Origin: Adineta vaga
Taxonomy: Eukaryota > Rotifera
Direction of reading: 5' to 3'
Assembly (NCBI GenBank): GCA_021613535.1
Contig: CP075492.1
Location: 5,394,001 to 5,458,000, forward strand
DNA length: 64,000 nucleotides
The notes under the pieces are model-generated. The model saw only the letters and a program-made list of their open reading frames with translations, had not been told where the DNA came from and made no database searches. A program made the position numbers and the translations under genes. Shown here piece by piece: positions 1-12,008 of the stretch; positions within the stretch are counted from its first letter, which is position 1; the number at the start of each line of letters is the position of its first letter.

Positions 1-825
1 CACGGGTTTGCATAAAAGTGATTCAACTTTGTCTCCAAAATTCAATATGAAATATAAAAGATCATAGACTCCAATATACAATGTTGTCCATTAGCAACGT
101 TTGTATTTTATGTATCGGGAGAGAAGACACTTATTGTCTCGGCAAAAACAGACAGAATCCTTATGAATTCTCCTTAATTACATGATAGAATCATTTAAAG
201 TTACGTAGTCATGCAGTGAACCATTTTAGTTTCCTCTATCTGGTTGGATTACTTATTATGATTCAACATGAGGAGAAAAGAAAAACCTTTTAAAGATCTA
301 CAAGCATTAAGTAGAACCTGATAGGTTCATCACTCTCCTACAAAAGACTTTCTGTGGTTTGGCATTACTCGGTAGACTCATCTCCAGTACCGCATTGATC
401 GGCAGAACCAATTAGAGTTCAATGTTGTTGATTAAAATTATCTATGGTCTTTCAGTTCTGTAAGTAGCAAAGAGTCAAAAATAGTTCTCCAAAACTACTT
501 TTGCTAAAAAACGATTTTAGAAATGCGTTAAAAATGAGTGTTCAGTTTTATAAACATATTTATATAGTAAAAACCAAAGCTTAGTTTAATAAAACACTCT
601 TTGATGCTCCATATCTTTGGCGTGCTTGTTTTAGTAAAAGAAATTTTCATTTATGGAAAGGAACTGAACTCAACGATCTTGGACGGAAAATTAAAACAAT
701 AAACGAAGAAAAAACGAAGATTTTGAGTTTCTCTAGAAAAGGTCTAATATGGCAAGATTTGATTATTGAAACTACGGAATTTTTAACCAAAAAGAGATAC
801 TGAGAAAAAGGGTTCCATGACAGTT
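1..825. other. Intergenic, no gene recognised
   Basis: No open frame with recognisable protein similarity, no RNA gene and no clear repeat is visible here. The stretch ends at the terminal inverted repeat of the MULE element. Confidence 0.5.
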
Positions 826-927
826 CCGCGCACGACACTACCGCGTACGACTCTTGCGCACATTGACATTTCAGTGTATGAACATTATCGCGCACGACAC
901 TTTAGCGGACGACATATATGCGAATTT
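826..927. repeat. Left terminal inverted repeat of MULE
   Basis: GC-rich end containing CGCGCACGAC twice and CTCTTGCGCACATTGACA. It is mirrored by the right end at 2928-3037, with a short unmatched insertion near 901-915. Confidence 0.75.
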
Positions 928-1140
928 TTTTAATCTCTTTTCTATTTGATCAATAAGCTTACGACTATTAATCAGAGAAGGTTGTGTTCTTTTTTTGGTC
1001 GATTGATTTAGGTGAAACCGGATATCTTAAAGATTAATTGGATTAGATAATAATGAGTGGATAAGTATAATTGACACGTTAATGAGAAGAAATAAGATGA
1101 AATTGACTAAATATTATATATATATATACAAGATAAGTTC

Positions 1141-2740
1141 ATGTCAAAAATAAAAATGTCTCTTATCAAGTCAAGTAAAGGAAACGATCAACTTCTACTT
1201 GATGGTTTTCGTTATCGTCAAGATAAGACAATGTGCCGTTGTGTAAAGGACAAGTGTAAAGGTCGTGCTCGTTCTGATGGAAATACGTTCAAAATGTACC
1301 AAGATCATGCATGTCAAGCGCCAGATCCAGACGAAATTGAAAAAGCTTTATTTAATTATGAAATTAGGAAGAAAGCTAAAGAATGTCATGATTCACCAAG
1401 ATTAATAATACACGAAGCTCGACTTAAATTATCTTCAGATGCTGCTATTACTAGTCCTCAATACATTACATCAACACGTACTATTCAACGTATTCGAAGA
1501 GATGATAATATTCCATCAGGATCTAAAACACTCGCCGATATTATTATTCCATTAAATTTTCAAAATACTATTATGAATCAAAAGTTTCTTTTATATGATA
1601 ATAATAATGTTAATCGTCGATTATTGATATTTGCTAGCCAAGAACAATTGGATTTCTTAAATCAATGTGAAATTTGGCATTGTGATAGTACATTTGCTGT
1701 AAGTAGTTGAAATATATCCAAAATTTAAAACGAAATCTTCTATTTATAGGTTGCGCCTAAAATGTTTGAGCAAATGTATTCTATACATGGCTCTATACGT
1801 GGAAAAAGCTTACCATTGGTTTACTCATTGTTATCTAACAAAGATGAAGAAATTTATGAAGAATTATTCAAAATTATCAAACAACATGTTACACGTAAAC
1901 CAAAATACCTTTCAATCGATTTTGAAAAAGCAGCTGAAAACTCGTTTGGTGTTATATATCCTAAATGTGAAATATTTGGGTGTCTTTTTTCATTTTAAAC
2001 AATGCATTTGGAGACGTATTTGTGTAAGTTTATTTGATTCATAATGAAATATAAGTTTTCCTTGCAGGTGATAAATGTTTTGATTTTTTTCCAGGAATTA
2101 CATTTGAAAAAAGAATTTCTTGAAAATGATGTTAGTCGTCGAACAATGAAAAATTTAGCTGCTCTTGCATTCATTCCAGCACAAAATGTTATTGAAGAAT
2201 TGGTCCGTATTAAAGAAAATTCATCAGAAGTTTTAGACGGTAAATAAACTTTTGCATAAGTATTTATAGATCCAATGGAAAATTCTTACTTTATAGAGCT
2301 ATTCGTATATTTCGAAGACAATTTCATCGGACTTATAATGTCCAGAAATCGTCGAAAGTCTCCACGATTTAGTATATCCATGTGGAACTGTTTTTCAAGA
2401 GTGCATTTAGATTTGCCACGTACTAATAATGCAGTCGAAGGTTGGCATACTGTCTTTCATGTATGTATAATTGAAATTTTATCCATTTCAATATTGTTTA
2501 TTTCTCACATGGAATGTTGTTGGTGATCATCCAAGTTTTTACAAATTCATCAATGATATTAAAAGAGAAGAACACAATTCAATTGTAACTTTGAATCAAG
2601 TTCATGCTGGCACACAGAATCTAAAGAAATGAAAAAACTAAGCCAAAATCGATGAGCGAATAAAAAGTATGGTGAAAGAGTTTCATAATGTTTCACGTGA
2701 CGACTACTTCAAAATAGTCAGACCTATGTTTAACTTTTGA
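1141..2740 (+). pseudogene. MULE transposase with FLYWCH-like zinc finger, broken
   Basis: The first exon (1141 to about 1695) opens with a FLYWCH/WRKY-like zinc finger (DGFRYRQDK, CxxxxC, GRAR, HAC). It then reaches the first catalytic Asp of the MULE DDE domain in WHCDSTFA. A GT-AG intron (about 1696-1749) leads into the next block, which contains SIDFEKAA (second Asp) and a GCLFHF-type C/H motif. After further introns, YFEDNFIG and RTNNAVEGWH supply the catalytic Glu. Lesions: an extra T in the T-run near 1990 shifts the frame at the C/H motif, and two in-frame stops near 2629-2640 precede the conserved tail that ends at 2740. The intron boundaries in the middle are uncertain. Family assignment is firm; activity is unlikely. 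Confidence 0.75.
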
Positions 2741-2927
2741 ATATGTTGCTTACTAACTGTTATGTTACGATTTTCTTTTTTTGTTTTCATTAATTTATTT
2801 GTCAATAAATATTATTCAACTATACTTCTTTTTACTTGTTTAACTGGTTTTTCAAAATACATTTTAAATAGAGAAATAGTTGTGAAGTGTGCAATGGGCT
2901 ACACACGTGATATATGAATAGAACAAA

Positions 2928-3037
2928 AAAAATTTTTGCGTATGTCGTGCGCGGTAGTGTTCATGCGCTGATGTGTCAATGCGCGCAAGAGCCGTGCGCG
3001 GTGGTGTCGTGTGTGGTAATGTCGGCGCGGTAGTGTT
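2928..3037. repeat. Right terminal inverted repeat of MULE
   Basis: Inverted match to 826-927, read as AATGCGCGCAAGAG and GTCGTGCGCGGTAGTG on the plus strand. It extends outward by one further GTCG-GCGCGGTAGTG block not clearly seen on the left. Confidence 0.75.
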
Positions 3038-3045
3038 GGACCGTG

Positions 3046-3803
3046 GAGGAAAAGGATCGTCATTTTTGAAAGATCTGGAAGCAGGTTGCCTTCCAATTGT
3101 GTGAGAATGCTTGAGCCATTGAAGAACTTGTTCATCAAATCAAAAAAGAGTATTAAGGAACTTTCTTGGGTAATTCAGCTTAGTTATTCTGTTATAAAAA
3201 CAGAATGAATCTGACCCAGTTCTATTCAATTTTAAGTGCCGTATGTTGTTGTATTTTATATAATTTGTTTGGCGGTTCTTAATGAGTTGGATACTATACT
3301 ATTAATAAAAGCTGTCAGTCTGCAATAAGCTCTCGCATCATTCTTTTTTTTTTCATAAAAAAGCGAACTGATTTCTATAGTATCCAACAATCAGACTGTA
3401 GAAATCAATTAAATTTTCCGAATATAATTCTAACATGGAATACAATCGCAAGACTTTTGGTGAGATACAAGTGAAATAGATCTGGTTATTCGATCAGAAA
3501 CAGCAGATTTGTGAAAGATCAAATGCGGGTGTTTACCTTTTCCGATCTACTCCACTAGTTGAATTAGATCCTTGAAGATATTTTATATCAAAATAGAAAA
3601 TGTCTTCCATTGTGTGAAAATAGAATAGTTCTAGTTTTTTAAAGAAACTTGTACTTTTCAGGTCATAATTTCTTCCTTCATTATACTAACGTCCTGCTCA
3701 TAAACTGTTAATCATTTATCAATAATCAAACCAGTTCTGGTTGAGAAATGTTCGCCTTATTCTAAAATTCTCGCTACTTGAAACAAATATCATATAGCTA
3801 TCA
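3046..3803. other. Intergenic, nothing recognised
   Basis: AT-rich spacer between the MULE element and the methyltransferase gene. It presumably holds the promoter of that gene, but no specific element can be supported. Confidence 0.5.
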
Positions 3804-4934
3804 GTGATGCACCTCGGAATGTTTCGTCAATCCATATATTTGCTTATGGTTATGTGCATTATGTCAATTGCGTTTGTTATATTAAATATAATAGTCGTTA
3901 ACAAAATTGTTTCAAATCATTTATTTTATATGTGGGATCTTATTGGTTTATCATCATTCACATCTCAAAGCTCTTATGCAGAGCATGTAACATGCTCTGC
4001 GAATGATATATTAGTCCAAGCGAACAAGTTTCAACAACTTTTCTCCCAAGATAAATTCTGGTCAGCCTGTTATAAAAATGACTACCTAACGATGCTCTAT
4101 CTTGCTGATTTGAATAAACCAAGACAGCAAAAAAAACTCTTGTTTGATATTGGAGCAAATAAAGGTTACAATATAGCTGCATGGTTATCAATGTGGAAGC
4201 CAGAAATGGGTATCAATTCGAAAACTCTGCATGAATTTCTGTCACAACTGTTAAATGCAAATCATTGTGGAGTCTGCTCAGATTGTAACGAAACGACACC
4301 AAGCAATATACAGACAAGCAGCTATCTTGATACTACGTTCGAAATTCATGCGTTTGAACCAATAGAAAGCACTTATAAAGTTCTTCGTCAAATACGTACT
4401 TGGATGAATATTTCTACTTTATACATTCATCAATTAGCAATTACTAATACTACCGGTATAGCTAATATGAGAAAATGCCCCGTCGGAGGAGAGTCATGTG
4501 GACTGATGAACGAAGACGATCCCGTATCAGAAAACGAAAAGGTCTTTCAAACTCAGACGATGACGCTTGATGACTTTGTTAAGCAAAAAAAAATAAGAAC
4601 AAAAATAGATCTACTCAAAATTGACACAGAGGGTGCTGATCCACTTGTCTTACAAGGCGCTAAGAAATTATTTTCAAAAGAACAGGTTAGAATGCTTATT
4701 TTTGAGAATCATGAAATTGGCGCATGGAAAACAACTCGTCTATTAACGGTTATAGAAACACTTAATATGCAAGGCTTTACCTGTTACATGCTTGGTAAAA
4801 CGGGTTTAGTACTCTTGACAAACTGTTGGTCTTCTGCACTTGATGTAAAACAATGGAGTAATGTCTTATGCATCCATCGACGAGAGAAACATCTCCTGCG
4901 TCTTTTAGACGCACTTCTCATTACCAGTATTTGA
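3804..4934 (+). CDS. FkbM-family methyltransferase, membrane-anchored
   Basis: A single-exon protein of 376 residues. Residues about 10-34 form a hydrophobic segment after a short N-terminus, predicting a type II membrane protein of the Golgi/ER. The S-adenosylmethionine-binding core follows: LLFDIGANKG (112-121, motif I), HAFEP (182-186), a variable middle with MTLDDFV (253-259), then LLKIDTEGADPLVLQGA (270-286), the FkbM hallmark. Family members O-methylate sugars or other small substrates; the substrate cannot be read from sequence. Two CxxC-like pairs (CGVCSDC near 155-161) are an unusual insert. The start is the first Met of two adjacent Mets, with stops upstream. It stands beside two other predicted secretory-pathway sugar genes, which suggests glycan methylation. 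There is no second copy in the window. Confidence 0.85.
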   Translation: MMHLGMFRQSIYLLMVMCIMSIAFVILNIIVVNKIVSNHLFYMWDLIGLSSFTSQSSYAEHVTCSANDILVQANKFQQLFSQDKFWSACYKNDYLTMLYLADLNKPRQQKKLLFDIGANKGYNIAAWLSMWKPEMGINSKTLHEFLSQLLNANHCGVCSDCNETTPSNIQTSSYLDTTFEIHAFEPIESTYKVLRQIRTWMNISTLYIHQLAITNTTGIANMRKCPVGGESCGLMNEDDPVSENEKVFQTQTMTLDDFVKQKKIRTKIDLLKIDTEGADPLVLQGAKKLFSKEQVRMLIFENHEIGAWKTTRLLTVIETLNMQGFTCYMLGKTGLVLLTNCWSSALDVKQWSNVLCIHRREKHLLRLLDALLITSI

Positions 4935-5784
4935 TTTAAGAAGTACAACGCGTGCGAAAAAGTGGTTCTAGGCTTTCCAAAATGAGTATCTTATTTTATA
5001 AGAAACCATTACTTTTGTTTCTGTTTTTGAAAAATCACTGAAAAGAGAATGTATTAGTAATATTTTATTGATCGATGAGTTGGCTGAGAATGTTATGCTT
5101 TCATTAGCCCAATTTTCAACACTGCAGTTCCTTATTACGCCTAGTACTTCTTAACATGTTAACACTTGAAGATTGAAACTGATCAGAGATCCAAAGAAGA
5201 GTATTATTGGTAGCCTGATCGTTCTACTATGAAAAAATAGAGTTGTGCATAATATTTCAAAAAACATAAAAGACTTCGTTCAATAACATCAAACTATGGA
5301 AAGCTCAGCCGATTAGATCTGGGCAAGAAAAGACTCCATGCTTTTATATTAAATTCTTCAAATTTTTTCATAGTGTCATGGATCGGGTGGATTATATTCT
5401 ATCATTGCGCAGCTTCAAAATGTTGTGTATCCATGCTAAACTATACAAAGATTTATTTTAGATGATACCGAACCCAAGAAGCTTTTGTTTTGAAGCACAG
5501 AACTGCATAGATTTCTGTCTGAAAATGTTACACCCTCAAGCTATTTACGTAGGGCACTAAAAAACGTTTTTCATCCAGTTCGTCTAAAAGTCTCAGATTG
5601 AGTTTATGTAAACTATTATAACGCTTATATGTGCTTAGGATTGTGCGCAAAATTTCAGACTTTTAAGTATTGTTCTTTCTTATTTCCTCAACTGAAAGGA
5701 GACTCATATGAAAAAAACTAGTTTGTATGTATGTGTGTTTGTGTCAGGGTCAAAGGTCACATACAAAAGAATCATTCCGAGGTG

Positions 5785-5950
5785 GGTATGGGTGAGGTGA
5801 TAGGTGGGAGAGAGGTGCGGGTGAAGAGCCAAAAATCAAAGTTCAAAGGTAAAAAAAATATCTTCAAAACGACGGAAAAGATTGCAAAATCAACAGTAGG
5901 GTGAGGCTGGAGTGATGGGTGGGTGTGTGAGTGGAGTGTGGGTGAAGGGT
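5785..5950. repeat. G-rich imperfect repeat (GGTGGG/GGTGAAGGGTCAAAG)
   Basis: The plus strand is strongly purine/G-biased. The phrase GGGTGAAG-GxCAAA-ATCAAA appears twice (near 5818 and 5940), joined by runs such as GATGGGTGGGTGTG. It could form G-quadruplex-like structure; no coding sense is seen. Confidence 0.4.
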
Positions 5951-6678
5951 CAAAGATCAAAAACACTTTTTTTCGAAATGGTCCAAAAATTCAGAAGAAT
6001 TCGATACGCGATGGATTCAGAAGTCAAACAAACAAGTTTTTAAAATTCTAGGGTTATCCAATGACACAACCGTTTTTGATAATGAGACTTGGACCAATGA
6101 GAGTTCTTCATGGTCTAGCATTACTCACATTTGTTTCTTTGACCTTAGATTTTGGATCGATCATGTTTTTTCGTTCAAAAAATCCAGCCAATTATGGTTT
6201 TTTTGATACTTGCCTATGAACCATTATAAGGTTTTATCAGGCTAGATATTGAGTCAGTCAAATATTCTATAATGGTTTGGGTAAACGATACTATTTAATC
6301 AGAGTGTCTAGTTCGATCTGTTCATCATAATGAATTGTTCCTTTGACTGTGGTGAGGATCATAAGAAAAAAAGTTTGCATATGTGTTTGAGAATGCTGAT
6401 ATTGGTCAAGAGAATATCGTTTAAGACTAGACATAGCTCAACAAACGCATGGTTATGGTACTGTAAAGAGGTTCTGAAGGGCTATATTATGGACGTGTGG
6501 GTGTGGATTATACTGCGCACTACGAAAGCTTTTAAAGCGTACTCAAAGAAGACACAATTTATGCTGATTAATAAGAATTTAGTCGAGGGCCAAGCGAGTC
6601 AGCCTCGACGAGTGTTATTTATAGCCTATAATTTCTTTTACATCAACCACACTCCACTTTTTATATGATACATGGCAG

Positions 6679-6740
6679 GTAGGGTGTGTGTGGGTGTGAG
6701 TATTATATCTCTCTAACACCCACACCACAACCACACCCTA
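6679..6740. repeat. Inverted pair of telomere-like (TGTGGG) motifs
   Basis: AGGGTGTGTGTGGGTGTG on the plus strand is followed about 25 bases later by its near complement CACCCACACC-ACAACCACACCCT. It is one of several such hairpins in the window. Confidence 0.5.
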
Positions 6741-8225
6741 GTTTTTTAGTTTTTTTGTACAAAATACAATAGAAACTAGCTTAACAACTGAATAATTCAA
6801 TTTAGTTAAAATTGATTCGAACGAAAGCTAAACGAATTTGTGATAGGAGTATGTCTGAAGCGTATACGATGCCGTATCTATATATGTAATTGATTATTCT
6901 ATTTATCATATTAATTGGACTTAATACTTGAAATACTGAGGACCAAGAGTTTTGCACTTTACTATATATCAAGGGAAAAACATCGCTACAAAATAATTGT
7001 GTGATCTCCAAAAGTTAAGACGATTTTTTATGAAATATTGTGATAAAAGTTTTTCAATAACTCTAATACAGGTCATACCATACGGTGTTTTTTAATTCTC
7101 TAAATATTCCAATACTTGTCGAAACACCCAAAACAAATTTAGTTTTATAGCTTTTAATGAAAAACAAACACTTTCCAACATATGATGCAAGAGATATTAC
7201 TGTGTTTTCCGACAGTAGATGTTTATTATATCATTCAGATTAACTTAGGAAAATATGTTTTACTTAACGACTGATTAAGAAAAAATCCTTGTGTTCGGCC
7301 GAACTTGTTAGTATTTTGCTGAAATACAAGAGTGCAAATAGTGGTGAAACTGTCTCTTTCTAAATACATACCACACTGTTAGCCCCATACTCAGATTCGT
7401 ATCCATCTTTGCCACATCCTCGAACTTTCTTTGCTTTCTGATTTTTCTGTGAACCATCCTCACTCTGCCTAATCTATGATATAATAAAAAATAGCATAAT
7501 TTCAATGGTTATTCTTTCTCAGACAAACTTCAAGATTAGAAAACTTTGAATGCTCATACAAGTGGTACAAGGGTAGTAGTCGTTTTAAAAAAGTTTGAGG
7601 AAAATCTATCGAGCTGAATGGAAGAAAGACTATTCCCAAGATAGATCGCTTTTGAGCCTATATTATAAAATAAACTAAAATTGGCGATCATACTTTTCCA
7701 AGACATATCTCTTATTAAATAGGATAATTGTAATTCTCATCTTGAAACGTATATCTATTAAAAATCTTTTATTTCTATCGTATTTTGACGAGGTGATGTC
7801 GTAAAAATACTGTATAGAATAACTAAAGGAAAAATCTAAATCTGATAAAAAGATATTCTTGATGATTTCTTTAGATTTTCCATATCTCAGCTAAAATTCA
7901 AGGTTTATGGCTAAAACTTTGGTTTTATGCATAAAAACATTTTCTCTGAAAGATGAATAAGCCTCAGTTGATTCCATGATCATTGATTGAGCAGCTATAT
8001 TGAGCAACTCTTTGTCTCTCTCTTATGAAATGGCTCCTAAAGACATTTAATAAGAATTTCTAAGAAAAGATGTACGCGGTAATGATGAGTACAATGGATC
8101 CGTATTCATCGACACTCACATTTTCACATATAATTTTCAGTATTTTAATATAACTTTTATCAGAGAAAAGCTGTAATTTAATAATACAATGTAGCGTACA
8201 ATTGTTCTGATGACACGCATATTGT

Positions 8226-10425
8226 TCAGCGATCCAGGAAACCTTTCGATCGATGATGATCAAAAATCGTTGGATAAGGTCGTTTGTGCATTTCTCCCCA
8301 TTGAGATGGGTCTGGGTAAACTGTAAGGTTCCATTTTTTTGCAAGAAGACTCATAATAGCTTGATCATGTCGATGATCACGAAAGTCAGGATAGTTACCA
8401 AAACCAAGGACATTATCATCATCTGTAATTGCTCGAGGATCTTGTGCGTAGGCCAACCATTCTGATACAAATGCCACACTGGTAAAACTTTTTTTAACTA
8501 CCATATAAGAGGCAAGATTTGACCATGTTTCAGTATATTCTGGCTTGTCAGCATTTAGAAGAATCAATGTATCTCGTTTCATCCATATTGATTCCTGAGG
8601 AGAAAATTGAAAACATGATTTTTCTGTATTCATTTATACTGTTCAAACTATTCTATTTAAATAATAATACAGAGCACAAAACTATATTATGTACGTTTTT
8701 ATAAAGAAAGATTACTTCTACACATTGTGAAGCTTTGCAGGTACGCTAATAAAGCTTGAGTAAAGAGACTTTCCTTTCCACTGATAATAAGAGTTCCGCT
8801 GAACTCGATGTAGCTATCACATTCATGAGTATCCTGCATGTATCTGATTCGTAAATAATCTAGTGTTTATTTTTTTACGATCTACTGAAATTTTACGCAA
8901 TGATAGTGGAACAACGCTGTGGTCTTTCTGAAAAATATCGACGTCGAAAATTTCACAAAAGCTTTTTGATCAAGTATGCATTGGCTCGGTTTAAATAGAT
9001 TTGGTAATTAGTTCAAGTTAAAAAGATACATAATGTTACTATAAAAAATTCATAGATATGCAACACCAGGTTGTGCGTAACTATACTAGTAAAGATAAAT
9101 CATGTAATCTTAATCTTTTTACAGCAGACGTTTTATCAAGCACTCTACAGAAAGTGTAAAACTACATCTATATGGATCTGTTCTGATGATGTTTCGATAT
9201 TTAAGCTGAACAAGTCATACACTGATGCTATTCCAAACTGCACTAAGCAACGTATCACTATTTAGAATATTCTATTGATTTTGAAGCCATCTCGGTTTTT
9301 TGAGAATCATCGCATTTTTATAATTTTTTAAAATATGCGCCATGGTTAGCTGTAAAACAACAACATGAAAACATTTTAAAGATAAATAACTGACAATGTC
9401 TTGAAAAAATTTTTCTTTTAATAAATATCATCAGTAGGGATGTGCAGTTTCAGTGAAAACAGTTCAATAGGAATTTAGATTTTTTTCTTTGTTTTGCAGG
9501 AAATTTTACAGCCTATTCGTTAAAAGTTTTAATAATAGGATTTAATTACGAATAAAACCTTCGTAAAATATTCAAGGAGATAATCCTCATACCATATTGG
9601 GCGCAAATACTTAAAAACTGAGCATAGGAAATGACTATATCAATACTCGTTGTACAAAAGAAAAGTACGAGTATCTGGACATCGCTTAAACAAAACTAGC
9701 AGTCAGATAATACCAATTATATGTAGTTTAACTCAGATCCGAAAGAAAGTCATTTTTACCTTAAAACCTGTGAGTTGGAAAACGACAATATCTTGTTTTG
9801 TAGTTAATTCTGTTAAATAAGATATATTCGCAACAACATTAACTAATGCATCGGAATACACGATAATATCTCCATCTTGTGCCAGATAAAGTTCTTGAAA
9901 GATAATATACGGCTTCCACAACCAATAACCACCACCTCGCGTTCTGTCTAGAATTTTTTTGTTGCGACCAAAAAACATTGGATTATTAGCCAAGTTCTGC
10001 ATGTTAAACATAACACATTGCTGAATCCCATATTGCAAACCTGTCAAACAATTTTTTCTTTGTGATCGTCTACAACATTTATGAGCGAAATTAATCAAAA
10101 GTGGATAGCAACGTTGCACACCTGAGTTTGGTACATGTGTTACCACCGAATGGCATGAATTGTAAGTACCAGGAGAATTTTGAAATATTATTTGAGTAGA
10201 AAAACGTTCACTAATAAATAAAATGTGTACTATGACCACAGAGCAAATAATAGAAACGGCCAAAATACACAATAAACGGACACACCATCTGATCATTCTA
10301 CGCGACAGCATATTACGAAGAAGACCCACTTTAATTAACAAATAGTGAAGAATTTCTTGTAATACACACAATATCCGGAACGTAGATGCGATTGAAGAAG
10401 AATTATGATATTCGTGCGTGCTCAT
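8226..10425 (-). CDS. Sugar-transferase-like type II membrane protein, two exons
   Basis: Exon 1 runs 10425 to 9760 and exon 2 runs 8594 to 8226. The donor GTAAAA follows QLTGFK, and the acceptor TTTTCTCCTCAG precedes ESIWMKRD. Both junctions are phase 0, giving about 345 residues. A hydrophobic anchor lies near residues 45-72. The core RGGGYWLWKPYII...DGDIIVYSDA resembles nucleotide-sugar transferases of the capsular-polysaccharide/GT32-like kind, where the aspartates after IIVY would bind metal-nucleotide. Exon 2 carries a second conserved block, FVSEWLAYAQDPR...FRDHRHDQAIMSLL. The intron of about 1.17 kb is far longer than others here; an inserted sequence or an unseen exon is possible. 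The family is recognised by motif pattern only and the substrate is unknown. It faces away from the FkbM gene. Confidence 0.65.
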
Positions 10426-10769
10426 TGAGTTTTCCTCGTCTCATACTTTTTCCTGTTATTTATACATGCAGTAGTGATCGAAATGACTCATACAACTTGG
10501 AGAAACAAACTGATCGTAATACTGAATATTTTGCAAATATCTCAGCTACTACGAATGCCCTAATTATAACTGTTTCTTCTAAAAGATATGCTTTGAAGTT
10601 CTCTACAAGATTAGTCCGTAAAATAGTTTATGAACCGCTTGCAATAGCTTTCTTGATGCATCAAGAGCAGAATGCTTTTAAATAATAAAGTGCCTCGTTA
10701 TATGGATTACTATAACTAAATAGCTCCTTTTTTTAGAGCAAATGTTGTAGAGAATTGCATGGTATAAAC

Positions 10770-11536
10770 AGGGTAGCCAGATCAATATCTTAGAAATCGA
10801 AAAATTCGGAAAAATGGTTTTTAAGCTTTATGACCTTTAAGTTTGCGTTTTTCAGCTAAAAAAGCATTCCAAACTTGATTATTTTCTTTGCAGATATATT
10901 AGGCTTCGTCATGATTACAGTTAAAACAAATACATTAAATGTAGTGCTAGTAGAACCCAGTTTTTTTTCTTGGTTGTTTTAGAATTTGATGTGGTTGCTA
11001 GTTGAATAGAGATCGTAGCTTGATGAGATTCTTGTTCTTCTTCTTCACTTTCAATCATGCTAACAGATATATTATCAGATTTATCATTCATTACAACGTT
11101 TAATTTATTGTGAAATATAAGTGTTAAATAGAAAATGATACGTTCATTCATATTTACGTTCAGATTAAGTTTCTTTTAAAGGTACTATTGATTTGTATGA
11201 TTGTTTGAGAAAATCAAATATTGAACAAAACTGTTTCAACCAACTTTAGATATAATACGGTTTAGAAACAAATATTTAACATATTATATCTTCTCTCGAT
11301 TGATTTATTCCTACTCATCAAAATAATTAGTTGTCCAATGATCACAGGAAAATAGGGACGTCGCAATACGAAATTTTGTAAAATTTTCAACAAAAAAGAT
11401 AATGATAAGAAAATTTTTGAAAATAGTATGATTCGCAAAAATCACTAGAATTCCGATTCTGGAAGGTCGGAAAGCATTCGGAAAAAACTTCAAATTTCGG
11501 AAATTTTCGCAAAATTTGGATGATCTGGCAACCCCG
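10770..11536. mobile_element. hAT-like element remnant
   Basis: The ends CAGGGTAGCCAGATCA (from 10770) and, inverted, GGGGTTGCCAGATCA (to about 11535) match the usual hAT terminus CAGGG-TTGCCAGA. A minus-strand open frame at 10921-11151 has an acidic stretch followed by SKTTKKKNWV, reminiscent of the N-terminal region of hAT transposases with a BED finger. No transposase core is present, so this is an internally deleted copy. The expected 8-bp target duplication is not convincing. Confidence 0.4.
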
Positions 11537-11784
11537 GGTGTATCTCTCAAAAGATACAATTAAACATGGAAAATTTTCTTCATGTTAGGATGCTTGCAGA
11601 ATGTTCAATATTACAATCAGCTTGAGGCTTTTAGCGATACAAATAATTTTAGTATAAATCAAAACTTTGATGACTTTTATTATTTTTACTATTGCAACAC
11701 TAATACGTATCTAACTGAACTAATGCTTCCATTGCAGCAACTGTTAATAACGAGCTATATTTGAGTGACAACCATAGCTCAAGA

Positions 11785-11847
11785 ATGAAGGTGTGGGGGT
11801 ATCATCGCTACCAACTAAACATATCCGCCCTCACCCATACCTTCATC
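11785..11847. repeat. Inverted repeat with GGTGTGGGGG arm
   Basis: GAATGAAGGTGTGGGGG and CCCTCACCCATACCTTCATC can pair across a loop of about 25 bases. It is similar in kind to the other TGTGGG-type hairpins. Confidence 0.4.
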
Positions 11848-12008
11848 GAATGCATCTACTATATCGAAGAGAAAATGTAGTAAGTAGATATACTGATTGC
11901 TATTTCTTTATTGTGACAGGTGATGCATCTGCTTTCAGCATTTCTTCTATTTTGACAAGTTTCTTCTAGGTCAAGATATTTATGTGTATTATCATATATT
12001 TTATTTAA

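Larger units (their letters stand above)
826..3037 (+). mobile_element. MULE-type DNA transposon with long terminal inverted repeats
   Basis: A 2.2-kb element is bounded by GC-rich inverted repeats (about 826-927 and 2928-3037) that stand out from the AT-rich surroundings. The reverse complement of the right end matches the left end over roughly 80 bases, including shared blocks such as CTCTTGCGC, CATTGACA and CGCGCACGACA. The right end has an extra outer block of the same CGCGCACGAC-type motif, as if the terminal repeat is itself built of short subrepeats. Between the ends lies a broken Mutator-like transposase. MULEs usually make 9-10 bp target duplications; none is certain here (a weak GAGAAAAAGG / GAGGAAAAGG resemblance flanks the ends). 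The transposase lesions suggest it is no longer autonomous. Confidence 0.8.
4935..8225. other. Long intergenic spacer
   Basis: About 3.3 kb without a supported gene. It contains a G-rich/TG-rich stretch at 5785-5950 and a telomere-motif inverted pair at 6679-6740. Small open frames occur (for example at 6330-6668) but show no protein-like conservation signals. Confidence 0.5.

Noticed and set aside
801-3056. Target-site duplication of the MULE (GAGAAAAAGG / GAGGAAAAGG)
   Set aside because: Two mismatches, purine-rich low-complexity sequence, and not placed exactly at the ends of the terminal repeats.
6330-6668. 112-codon open frame on the plus strand
   Set aside because: No recognisable domain, composition like random AT-rich DNA, and no splice-supported extension.
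10386-10685. 99-codon open frame overlapping the start of the minus-strand gene
   Set aside because: Runs antisense into the first exon of a better supported gene and has no family resemblance.
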